A stretch of DNA of 64,000 nucleotides, from NCBI GenBank assembly GCA_030407315.1, contig JALQPE010001699.1, forward strand, positions 1 to 64,000, read 5' to 3'. Origin of the DNA: Asparagopsis taxiformis. Its lineage: Eukaryota; Rhodophyta; Florideophyceae; Bonnemaisoniales; Bonnemaisoniaceae. Below the pieces are notes generated by a model. The model was not told the DNA's origin. It saw only the letters and a program-made list of their open reading frames with translations, and did not search any database. Numbering within the stretch: the first letter of the stretch is position 1; each line of letters starts with the position of its first letter. This document shows, piece by piece, positions 20,855 to 29,702 of the stretch. A program made the translations under genes and the position numbers.

Positions 20855-22378
20855 ATGGAATCTCAGCGTCGTGAGGAAAATCCAAATGACTGCCTAGCAG
20901 GGATTATTCGAGAGGGATTCAGGACAGTGACTGGGGAAGTTCGTCGTATTGGGGAGAGGATGGATGAAATCGACGATGATCGAACGTCCCAACGCCAGCA
21001 AATCGAAAAGCTGATGAGTCGCGTCGAGTTTATAGTAACGGAATTACAGGGTGTGAAAGACATCTGTGATGGTTTATTACAGCAGAGTCAGGGCAATTCG
21101 AAGAAGGGGATGACTGACAAGGACAGGGACCGTTTGCGCATCTCGCAGTCAGCAGAACTATCGTTTTCTTACAATTTTCTGTGTGCAGTATTTGGAACTG
21201 TTGTACCTTTGCTGGTCGACAAGATTGATGCTGGGGCGACAATTTACACCAACCAAGGAATCTACGACCTCCGTGGTTGCAGGTTGCTCTCTGCAATGAT
21301 GTTTGCGAAGCAGAGCAATGACAAGAGGGATGTGTTCCAATCCAACACCGGGAAGAACAACATCGAGCTTCGATTCCAAGTGGTGATGTCTCTCCTGCGG
21401 AACATTCAGAAGGAAAAGTCGGGTACAGGCCGTACAGTGGAAGGCTCGAGCTCTGGACGCGATTCGAATGCGTTCAACGTCTGGAAGGAGAACAAGTACA
21501 TTCCGGACAAAATAATCGAAGAAGTTGTTTATGGTGCCACTGGCGATGGCCGAAACCAGCCTGCAGGAAGCATTGACGGAGGGGCTAGGAAGCGGAGGAA
21601 AACAGATGGAAATGGTGGACAGTTGAGCAAGCGTGAAATATCTTTGGCTGTTACGAAAGTTGCGCTGACAAAGGTGCTCGGTTTCCTGAACAAGTCTAGA
21701 GAGCAGGTGCGCCATCGATTCCTTGTCGAACTGGGGTTCGCTCTAGTGTTGGAAACGGACGCCTCTATCACTTTCGAGTTTCCAACTCACGATCTCATTC
21801 GAGATATGGATGTTATCCCCGATACCCGTGTGACCAACGGAAATCTAAGGCCTGAGGAACGGAAAGTTGTGGATGACAAGAATTCCGAGATCTTGATACA
21901 ATTCATCGCTGAGCGGAAAGAGATGGTTGTCATCATTCAGTACGAAGTCGAGATATCGGGATGTGTGGCCAAAAGGATGATTCGAAGGAGAATCAATATC
22001 CTGGAGGTAGCCCTGAACACTGCAATTGCTTTCCTTCAATGCACGAGTAGAATGGTTTTCCTGCGACGTTCCTGCAATTCACTCAGATTTGTCTATGCAA
22101 TCGCTTCCGGGATTCTAGGAATTTTCAAGGTACAATCAGGTCAGACCTTCGAAGAAAGTGTACAAGACGAGCTCAAACAATTAGGAAAGGCGATGTTGCC
22201 GAGTGAGCGAATCTGTAAGAGGCATCTCTGCGAAGATGTACTGACAATTACTAACGAAAAATTCGATGAACAACACTTGGAACAGCGTAGTACCGCGTTT
22301 GAGGAGGATAGCGGACATGGAAATGAAGAAGATGGGAGTGAAAGCTACGTTGAAGTTTTCCTTGATGAGGAAGATTGA
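20855..22378 (+). CDS. Coiled-coil protein of unknown function (507 aa)
   Basis: An intact frame from the ATG at 20,855 (MESQRREENPND). Residues 15-80 form a likely coiled coil (GEVRRIGERMDEIDDDRTSQ, then QRQQIEKLMSRVEFI). A globular middle follows (SFSYNFLCAVFGTVVPLLVD), then a basic patch (ARKRRKTDG, a probable nuclear signal) and a helical block LTKVLGFLNKSREQVRHRFL. The C terminus is acidic. I recognise no family. It is the first gene of the 24-kb element and the only one near its left end. The protein at 61,735-64,000, also next to a methyltransferase-SET gene, has a similar order (coiled coil, globular part, K-R-rich helix) and may be a distant relative. A role in DNA binding or as transposition accessory is only a guess. 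Confidence 0.65.
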   Translation: MESQRREENPNDCLAGIIREGFRTVTGEVRRIGERMDEIDDDRTSQRQQIEKLMSRVEFIVTELQGVKDICDGLLQQSQGNSKKGMTDKDRDRLRISQSAELSFSYNFLCAVFGTVVPLLVDKIDAGATIYTNQGIYDLRGCRLLSAMMFAKQSNDKRDVFQSNTGKNNIELRFQVVMSLLRNIQKEKSGTGRTVEGSSSGRDSNAFNVWKENKYIPDKIIEEVVYGATGDGRNQPAGSIDGGARKRRKTDGNGGQLSKREISLAVTKVALTKVLGFLNKSREQVRHRFLVELGFALVLETDASITFEFPTHDLIRDMDVIPDTRVTNGNLRPEERKVVDDKNSEILIQFIAERKEMVVIIQYEVEISGCVAKRMIRRRINILEVALNTAIAFLQCTSRMVFLRRSCNSLRFVYAIASGILGIFKVQSGQTFEESVQDELKQLGKAMLPSERICKRHLCEDVLTITNEKFDEQHLEQRSTAFEEDSGHGNEEDGSESYVEVFLDEED

Positions 22379-22689
22379 TAATGGAAGCGGATAAGTAAAG
22401 TTTCATAACCTTTGAAGTAAAATAATTACGACGAGGCAGACTGAGGAGAAATAGAAACCTTTAGATATGAAACTGTCTAGGATATGAGTGGAAAAGGTGC
22501 ACCCTAGCATGCTACGTACTACATGGTGTACTGGAAACAATAGCTATCGTTCTTATTTTTCAGCTCACTCTGCGACTAGAAAGCGTCATGTCTACTACGG
22601 TTAAGAGTTTTACCCTGTCATTGAGCACGCCTCTAGTAGCTTCGGGGCCTGTGCAGTCCCATCCAATGCCGTAGCTCCACCTGGCAGAG

Positions 22690-22880
22690 TAGTGCGGAAA
22701 ATAATACCGGGTATTATTTTGAGGAATATTTTGCCAAGTGGAGGGCAATCATTCGTACCGACTACAGGCGATCCCTGGACGAAACCTAAGAATAATACCC
22801 GGTATTATTTTCAGGGATATTTTGCCAAGTGGAGGGCAATCATTGTTACAGAATGCAGACAGTCCCTGGACGAAGGAACA
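22690..22880. repeat. Palindrome array A (2 units)
   Basis: Core palindromes at 22,701-22,717 (ATAATACCGGGTATTAT) and 22,792-22,808 (ATAATACCCGGTATTAT). Each is followed by ATATTTTGCCAAGTGGAGGG and then CAATCATT. Unit length is about 91 bp. It lies between the 3' ends of two convergent genes. Confidence 0.85.
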
Positions 22881-22985
22881 GGCCAGAAAGATACGGAGCA
22901 TGTATCGATGGATACCATCGACTTAATCGAGGTTGACTAATTCTGAACAGTCTTGTAGACCCATCTAGAAAAGATAGAAAACGTT

Positions 22986-24374
22986 TTACTCGGAGGCGAC
23001 ATCGTGTACGGTAGGATGAGGTGCATCGACAGGGGAACTATTCTGTCCAACGATAACGTCATGTCCAATTGTGTCTAGCTCGCTGCAGATGGTGTGTCCA
23101 CTGAAAATGCATGCTGGGAGGTTCAAGTATGCAGTTCCCAACACAACATTCTTGAGAACGCGCTCGAAAGTTCCATATGGACGAGGGCCTTGAACAGGTT
23201 TCCAGGTCAGTGAGAACGAGTTGGCCAGTTTGAAATTTTTGCTGTCCGGCAGCTCAAAGTTCTCCTGCATTTCTCGACTTGAGAGGAAGCGAGCTTCCAA
23301 AGGATACGAATAGCTGCAATTGACATAGTCGTATTCATCAGATTCTCGAGTAAGAACGACAGTACTACTCATGTTTTCAGATCTCCTGTATAAAGAGGAA
23401 CCAACAAGAACAGCCTTTGTAGATGGAATAAAATCTTCTGAAGCACTGTCTGCTAGAGTTCCCAAAACTCTAATGACAGAAGACCCAGAATCGTGTCGTG
23501 TTTTCTTCCACTTGAGGATAGTAGAGTTCGTGCATGTAGACATGGAAGGAGCTAAAGTATTGCAGAGGTCATAGTATGTTCCAAAGTGGATCGATAGCTC
23601 TTTATCTCTCCCAGTTGAAATTCGAACCGCCTCGACGCTCGGCAGGAAAATTGTGTTTGGGTTGTTCTTCTCTTCGCATAGCCTGGAAAGTTGTAAAAAC
23701 TGTTCAAGCGAGCAATCTGCTCTTGCCGTCACATAGTCTTGCACCAAGGAGCTCACTTCCCGGCCTGTTTCAGACTTCGTGATTTTGGAGGACAGGGGTT
23801 TGTCCAGTTTTAAGCCAACTCTCTGGAACAGGTAGTCGCACACAATGTTTCCGAAGATGGGTCCAGTAGCGCTTGATGAACCGCGACAGTTGAGAATCTG
23901 CCTTTCGAGGTAGGATACCTTTTGAAACAGCTTGGATATGTCCTCATTGATGTTAGGACCAGGAGGACTCTCATCGCAAACTAAGCGCGGCTCGGACTTG
24001 GATCGACTCAACAAGTTTTGTTTGCAGTCTTTTTTATGGAAACTGTCTTCACCCGCAGACGAGATCGTCTGCTCTAGTGCTAGTTGCTCTCCAAACCTCC
24101 AACGTAGCATGTTTCCAGAGTCAATGTCCAGCAGCGAATTGTTCTTGAATAATTTTGCTGTAGAGACTGACTGGTCGAAACCGTGTTCAGATTGATATTG
24201 CAGCGTAACAAACAAGTTTCCAGTCAAACGATGTTCTCCGGACGCGTCCGGCTTGGCAGTACTCAAAACTTTGGCGCCCCACCAAACCTTTTTCTGTTTC
24301 CTTCCTCTCGTTCGTAAACTCCATTCTACTTCAATGACTGATCCTTCGGAGACAAAGTCTGTTGGGTCTTGCAT
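22986..24374 (-). CDS. Unrecognised 462-residue protein of the 24-kb element
   Basis: An intact frame from the ATG at 24,374 (MQDPTDFVSEG). The first 100 residues look like a small beta-barrel: VIEVEWSLR, KKVWWGAKVL, FVTLQYQSEHGFD, LLDIDSGNMLRWR. The spacing of Trp and hydrophobic strands resembles Tudor or chromo-barrel readers, but I cannot assign it firmly. A short coiled coil (ISKLFQKVSYLERQIL) follows. The last 200 residues are beta-rich and unrecognised. It converges on the 20,855 gene, sharing palindrome array A as 3' region, and diverges from the methyltransferase gene, with which it would share the 24,375-25,105 promoter region. If the barrel is real, it might read marks set by the element's own enzymes. 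Confidence 0.6.
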   Translation of the reverse strand: MQDPTDFVSEGSVIEVEWSLRTRGRKQKKVWWGAKVLSTAKPDASGEHRLTGNLFVTLQYQSEHGFDQSVSTAKLFKNNSLLDIDSGNMLRWRFGEQLALEQTISSAGEDSFHKKDCKQNLLSRSKSEPRLVCDESPPGPNINEDISKLFQKVSYLERQILNCRGSSSATGPIFGNIVCDYLFQRVGLKLDKPLSSKITKSETGREVSSLVQDYVTARADCSLEQFLQLSRLCEEKNNPNTIFLPSVEAVRISTGRDKELSIHFGTYYDLCNTLAPSMSTCTNSTILKWKKTRHDSGSSVIRVLGTLADSASEDFIPSTKAVLVGSSLYRRSENMSSTVVLTRESDEYDYVNCSYSYPLEARFLSSREMQENFELPDSKNFKLANSFSLTWKPVQGPRPYGTFERVLKNVVLGTAYLNLPACIFSGHTICSELDTIGHDVIVGQNSSPVDAPHPTVHDVASE

Positions 24375-24791
24375 AATGGGTATTCCCAGGAAAAGAATGG
24401 AAGAGGTATCGACTGAGGAAACAGGAAAGATGACGAAACTGTACAGCTTGTATCCGTGTGGAATGATAGAGAGAAAATTGGTAGGTTACTATTTTTATAC
24501 TTGCATAACTCGTAACGGTTATAAATTACTAACACCTGTCCCAAGCGACATGGGAGACCAACATCGTGATGATCATCTCTCTTGAACATTCATCACCATA
24601 TAATAAAGATCTTATTCCGAGCTGCTCGAAGCCATTACCAGTAGATTGGGTGTATTTTTCGCTGTGGCAATATAACGGAACCTAGACGTGTATGTATAAA
24701 CAGACGCAGGGATCGAGAATGATGCAGTGAAATCAATGTGTATATTTATATACTGGTTGTAAGAACGAGTCTACAAGTTCGAACAGAAGAT

Positions 24792-24863
24792 GAAGTCCTC
24801 TCAAGAGATTGGTTTTGAAATCTCCGATGGCAGATTTCAAACTCAATCTCTCGAGGGGACTTC
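24792..24863. repeat. 72-bp hairpin upstream of the methyltransferase-SET gene
   Basis: GAAGTCCTCTCAAGAGATTG...TTGAAATCT pairs with AGATTTCAA...CAATCTCTCGAGGGGACTTC around an 8-base loop, with few mismatches. It lies about 240 bp before the ATG at 25,106, in the shared upstream region of two divergent genes (24,375-25,105). The rest of that region is A/T-rich, with a TATATTTATATAC near 24,742. A binding site or RNA hairpin in the leader is possible. Confidence 0.75.
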
Positions 24864-25105
24864 AAATTCAAAACAAAAATGGAAATGTCCGTTGGCGAAA
24901 TAATTGTATTGAAAGGCCGCCGAAGAACCTAATTATTCCTCATTACGTACCCTACCTAGCCAAAGTATACCTGAAAATATTCAGGTTAACTCTTTAACTG
25001 TGCATTTAAGGTTTATCAAGATTGTTGCCGAAGGTTTTTAACGGCAGGTAGGAGAGAAGATTGTTTTCTGCTGGTGGCTGATTGAGGTGAAGAATCTATT
25101 TCTCG

Positions 25106-28100
25106 ATGGCCTCTGAGAAGAGAAATCCAGCGAGCACCTCTGGGCGTCCCCTTCATGGTGAGCGGCGCAATGGGCTATTGCACATCGACCCATTCAAGAT
25201 CAAAAGATATGTCGAGATTCGAGAAATCGACTACAGGCACGTCGATGTTATTGCCGAGAGCATTCAGGTTTACGGCTACAATGACAACAACCCAATTACC
25301 GGTCGGATCATTGCCGGTGAGGTAGAGGTGCTGGATGGTGCGCATCGTTCGAAAGCTGTAATCAAGCTCATAGAGAACGGTGAGCTTCCGCGTGATTTCA
25401 CTGTTCCTATGATTGAAGAAGAAGTCGACATATCTCCGATTACAAGTGCTGCTTTCCTTCTAGATAGTGTGAAAGCATCAAACGCGAACGATATGGCATC
25501 CAGGCAGAAGAGGATGACTTTCATTGAGTACCTGAATCTTACTTTGGATCTTAGAGATGGGTACTGGGAGCGAAACGCAGGTGAAAAACAAGGAAGCTCA
25601 AGCATGGTTACAATTCGCGACGTGAATATGCCATCCATTAGGCGATGGCTCGCCGTGGGATCTCAGCGCGAAGATTTGGCAGAAACTGTGCTGAGGCAGC
25701 CACAGTACGAGAGTTGCTTGTCAATTCTTCGTGTGCTTCGCCCCTACAGTCGCATAGAAGAACCCAATCCCAAAATGGTTCGCTGTCTGTGGCAGTTGTT
25801 CTGTATTGTATGGGGAAGGCCGGTGGAAGTTCAGAACAATTTTGCGATGAAGGAGTTTCCCACATCTCTCGAGAAAAGAGCATCAGTCGGCGAGCAGTTG
25901 TTTGGGATGTCTACAAGTGGTGAAATTGCTTCTCCATTGTGTCGCGAAGTCCTCACCTGTGAGTATTTTCGTTCTGGAAGAAGTGCACAGGGTAGAACAT
26001 TAACAGAAGAAGACAAAGTATTTGGAAGGCTGATGTTTATGATTTCATTTGTGCACATTGCCCTCACTAGACGCAGAAATGCACCCATTCGCCGGGGTAG
26101 GAAGCGTCGTAGAACTGGGAGGGATACAGAGACTTCTACATTCGCCCCTTTCCAGCGCACAAGAGCAAACGGAGAGTCTGTGGGTGTCGTTTTGGAAAGG
26201 GTCATGTCTGCCTGGGATACAACAGCGATGATTCTGGGCTTCGAAAGCGCCTACATGATGTGTCGCCCATACATGGTTTTCGACTCTGAGAAATTCCAAT
26301 TCATCTGTCTTGCTAATCGTACTGACGGGTGGGCACATCCTGACCACTACTCAGATCTTCTGCTTCCGTCCCCGGTAGTGAAACTCCGCGAGAATGCAGG
26401 TTATCCAGGCACTTTGGATATCTCTGTTGATGCAAGGTTGAGGTCTTTGACAGAAGCCGTACTAGTGTCTGTGTATGACTGTATGATAGGCATTGATGTA
26501 TTCGGATCAAGTACGAACCAGATGGAAGGGCTGCGCACTAAATTTTTCCATCAGCCTGACCGGTTCGGATTGAACGCCTTCATCGAAGCAAGAATAGAAC
26601 AATCCATCGCATTGGATGGTCACGAAAGACTCAAGGTATGGAAGAACTGGAACCGTGAAATGCGTGTGAAGCCAGTTGATGTCTGCGACTTGAAAATTCT
26701 CTACGAGACTGAACAGCGCAACGCAGCATCCAGATCTCTTTCTCGAGAAAGAGATCGTCTTGAGTCGAATGAATCAATGCAGCACAGCACTCGCCGTTTA
26801 GGTACAGGTGGAAGGAAACCTACCAATGACTCTGGATCCCAGTATACATCCAGCATGGATGGGAGGGCTTCGTCCGCAATGGACACGGTTATGCAAGATG
26901 TTGCGGAGGATACACCGTCAGCGGAGGCAGTGGGTGAGGAAGAGGGGGTACCGGATCATATTGTGCAATTGAAAAAGGTCATGAAGAGATTTTGCGTGGC
27001 TTACAACTGTACAGCCTCGAGGTTAGTGCACCAGGTTAACACTGATTCCATTGGCATGCTTTCAGGGAATACTATTGATGGACAAGCACAACTTGTGCTC
27101 ACCGATCCACCCTTCAACACGCGGAGGGAGAAAGGCAAGACCAATTCAGACTATGATGACATCAATAGCGCACAAATGTTTCGTACTGGAAAGGACATTT
27201 CTCGAATGCTGCGCCCTGGAGGACATGCCCTGATATTTTCCAGTATCAAACAGTTGGTTGGGTGGGGAGAAGCTCTTCAAAATGCAGAAAGCGGGGAACA
27301 ATCCATGCGTACAGACGATGTTCCTCTCATTCTAAGCCGTCGTCCCTACGTATTCATCCAAAACCCAATGAACAAATCGTGTTCATTACACAACATTCAC
27401 GAGTTTGTTGTGCACAGTTTCAAACGTGGGATGGGAGCTGCCGCGTTTGAAATGGTTGATTATTCTTTGCATAACCGTGACCTTTCACGACATCCAGGGT
27501 ACGTGAACGCAATCGACAACTGCCCAAAGCTCGGACCTGGTGAGTCATTGAACTTCGAAGACAAAAGGCTACGTGCGGAGCAGAAGCCTCTGTCCATACT
27601 TCGAGAGCTTATTTCAAGGTTTTCAAAGCCAGGAGACATTGTGGTAGATCTATTCTCCGGAACGTATTCTACTGCAATAGCTTGCATGACAATGAGAGAT
27701 GGTCTGTATCGCAAGTTTATTGGATGTGAAAAAGACGCCACATGCCATGGATCAGCTCAGCCGTTGTTGCTGGATTGCTTTGTTAGGCAAGGTCGAGATG
27801 GAGTTTTTGGGGAGGCAACCAAAAATGACATATCGAGTATTCTCGCTAACAAAGAATGGAATTACTCGATAAGGAGCAATGTAGGAAGTGAAAGACTTCG
27901 ACATCGAAGTGATGCGCCTGATGGATTCCCGTCGGTATCTTCACTACCACTGCATATGTTGCGATTTGTCTCCTCTGTTGCGCGGGATCAAAGCATGCTC
28001 CGAAGACTTGCCGAAGTCCCAATGAATGAATGGGGCGTAGAAGATTTAGGCAAGGTTTTCTCCGTTGACCCTGAGATGATGCTTGCAGTAGATGCCTCCT

Positions 28101-28615
28101 TTCACAACGTTATTGTTGCTGCATCGACAGTTCGAGAGGGAGGATTGGGGGTTTTTGCCGCAGAAGATTTAGAGAGGGGCTCTGTTGTTGGATGGTATAA
28201 TGGGACAATTTTATACGGGAAGATTGGGGAGAATGAACCGCAACGCAGTCGCTTGTACGGACCGGACGGGTTCGGTTGTACTGGTGAAAGATTCCAAAAC
28301 TTCAACATGGAGATGGAGACCAGTGTCATCGGAGAAGAAGCACCGGTCGACAAGATATATCTTGTACCAGCGGAATACAATGTCTGCAGCTACCTCAACG
28401 ACAGTAGGACCATTGACGGAATGGAGAGAGTTGCAAATGTGCAACGCAGAAAAAATGCAGAGTTCCGAGTTCACAAAGACGTCAATCCTACTTGCGACTT
28501 CAAGTATGCAGTAGCAAAACCTGATCTCATCCTAGCGCAGGTTGTAGTAGATGTTCGAGCTGGGGAAGAGATATTCGTTGACTATGGATCGCGCTACTGG
28601 ACTGCAGAGAAGTAG
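25106..28615 (+). CDS. ParB-like / beta-class DNA methyltransferase / SET fusion
   Basis: 1169 residues, intact, from the ATG at 25,106. (1) A ParB/sulfiredoxin-like domain, about residues 25-100, with the signature LDGAHRSKA (DGAHR at 77-81). (2) A long helical region to about 560, homologous to parts of the two dioxygenase proteins and of the 57,871 protein. (3) An amino-methyltransferase: motif IV DPPFNTRR at 667-670, then LRPGGHALIF, and motif I VVDLFSGTYS at 846-855. The order IV before I marks the beta class, which methylates adenine N6 or cytosine N4 in DNA. (4) A SET domain from about 1000: GLGVFAAEDLERGSVVGWY, YLNDSR, ANVQRRKNAEF and RAGEEIFVDYG. The usual N-H-S-C-x-P-N motif is altered. 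AATAAA follows at 28,660. I infer a nuclear enzyme that marks the element's DNA and perhaps adjacent histones, with the ParB-like head as a candidate for site recognition. Confidence 0.8.
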   Translation: MASEKRNPASTSGRPLHGERRNGLLHIDPFKIKRYVEIREIDYRHVDVIAESIQVYGYNDNNPITGRIIAGEVEVLDGAHRSKAVIKLIENGELPRDFTVPMIEEEVDISPITSAAFLLDSVKASNANDMASRQKRMTFIEYLNLTLDLRDGYWERNAGEKQGSSSMVTIRDVNMPSIRRWLAVGSQREDLAETVLRQPQYESCLSILRVLRPYSRIEEPNPKMVRCLWQLFCIVWGRPVEVQNNFAMKEFPTSLEKRASVGEQLFGMSTSGEIASPLCREVLTCEYFRSGRSAQGRTLTEEDKVFGRLMFMISFVHIALTRRRNAPIRRGRKRRRTGRDTETSTFAPFQRTRANGESVGVVLERVMSAWDTTAMILGFESAYMMCRPYMVFDSEKFQFICLANRTDGWAHPDHYSDLLLPSPVVKLRENAGYPGTLDISVDARLRSLTEAVLVSVYDCMIGIDVFGSSTNQMEGLRTKFFHQPDRFGLNAFIEARIEQSIALDGHERLKVWKNWNREMRVKPVDVCDLKILYETEQRNAASRSLSRERDRLESNESMQHSTRRLGTGGRKPTNDSGSQYTSSMDGRASSAMDTVMQDVAEDTPSAEAVGEEEGVPDHIVQLKKVMKRFCVAYNCTASRLVHQVNTDSIGMLSGNTIDGQAQLVLTDPPFNTRREKGKTNSDYDDINSAQMFRTGKDISRMLRPGGHALIFSSIKQLVGWGEALQNAESGEQSMRTDDVPLILSRRPYVFIQNPMNKSCSLHNIHEFVVHSFKRGMGAAAFEMVDYSLHNRDLSRHPGYVNAIDNCPKLGPGESLNFEDKRLRAEQKPLSILRELISRFSKPGDIVVDLFSGTYSTAIACMTMRDGLYRKFIGCEKDATCHGSAQPLLLDCFVRQGRDGVFGEATKNDISSILANKEWNYSIRSNVGSERLRHRSDAPDGFPSVSSLPLHMLRFVSSVARDQSMLRRLAEVPMNEWGVEDLGKVFSVDPEMMLAVDASFHNVIVAASTVREGGLGVFAAEDLERGSVVGWYNGTILYGKIGENEPQRSRLYGPDGFGCTGERFQNFNMEMETSVIGEEAPVDKIYLVPAEYNVCSYLNDSRTIDGMERVANVQRRKNAEFRVHKDVNPTCDFKYAVAKPDLILAQVVVDVRAGEEIFVDYGSRYWTAEK

Positions 28616-28659
28616 GACAGTTTAGGCGTCCAATTACAGATATCAAGAGTACCATCAGC

Positions 28660-28665
28660 AATAAA
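28660..28665 (+). promoter_or_regulatory. Polyadenylation signal AATAAA
   Basis: Lies 45 bases after the stop of the ParB-like methyltransferase-SET gene and before palindrome array B. Confidence 0.5.
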
Positions 28666-28764
28666 AAGTCTTGCATCTGAACTCGTACAACGTTGTAGTA
28701 CTACAATCTACCTGAGCGATAATAACAGACTTTCATTTGCTGAGCGGTGCCAGTCAGCCCACGC

Positions 28765-29330
28765 CCAATGATAGTGCTGCACCTGGGCTTTGCCATGCCA
28801 AAATAATACCGGGTATTATTTTGGGTGTGGCCAGCCCAAGTGCAGCTCTGCCATTGGCTGTCATGAACGCAGCGGCAGGAATTGCTGCACCTGGGCTTTG
28901 CCATGCCAAAATAATACCGGGTATTATTTTGGGTGTGGCCAGCCCAAGTGCAGCTCTGCCATTGGCTGTCATGAACGCAGCGGCAGCCAATGGAATTGCT
29001 GCACCTGGCTTTGCCATGCCAAAATAATACCGGGTATTATTGGGTGTGGCCAGCCCAAGCATTGGCTGTCATGAACAGCGGCAGCCAATGGAATTGCTGC
29101 ACCTGGTTGCCATGCCAATTATTGGGTGTGGCCAGCCCAAGTGCAGCATTGGCTGTCATGAACGCAGCGGCAGCCAATGGAATTGCTGCACCTGGCTTTG
29201 CCATGCCAATAATACCGGGTATTATGGGTGTGGCCAGCCCAAGTGCAGCTATTTGGCTGTCATGAACGCAGCGGCAGCCAATAATTGCTGCACCTGGGCT
29301 TTGCCATGCCAAAATATATTATAGCCCAAG
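28765..29330. repeat. Palindrome array B (4 intact cores and 2 decayed)
   Basis: Cores ATAATACCGGGTATTAT at 28,803-28,819, 28,911-28,927, 29,024-29,040 and 29,209-29,225; eroded cores near 29,117 and 29,314. Each core sits in a larger imperfect palindrome (GCACCTGGGCTTTGCCATGC on one side, TGGCCAGCCCAAGTGC on the other). It alternates with a second palindrome around GCCATTGGCTG...CAGCCAATGG. Unit about 110 bp. It lies between two convergent genes: the methyltransferase and the first dioxygenase. Confidence 0.9.
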
Positions 29331-29702
29331 TGCAAATTTGCTGCAGGTTTGCATGCCAATTGATTTGGCTGCCAGGTTTGCATCTCAACTATAGTTAGTA
29401 TACTAAGAAGAACAATTCAAGACCTTGGTTACTCGAGTGATGTGGAATTGTGGCAGTCTTGCAAAACTGTGCCATGCATGTAGGAAAGGAAAAGAGATCA
29501 GTCTGTACGATGTAGGGTGTAGAAGCTATGCGGGGTGAGAGGTAGAGGAACTCTAATAGTGCAGTAGACTGACCGTGCTAATATTTTCAAAGTCATGAAT
29601 AGGAGTAGATTTAGTTGTGGTAAAGGAAGTATACTACCGAAGCTAGCTTAGGATTGGCAGATGCTGCCTGTAGAGGGAGAGGCAAAGCAGTATTCTTGCA
29701 GA
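29331..29702. other. Short intergenic
   Basis: No gene; eroded remnants of array B near the start, then unique A/T-rich DNA that would be the 3' region of the dioxygenase gene. Confidence 0.4.

Noticed and set aside
28765..29330. Coding frames through the palindrome arrays on both strands
   Set aside because: They are open only because the repeated unit lacks stops; products are repetitive mirror images with no motif.
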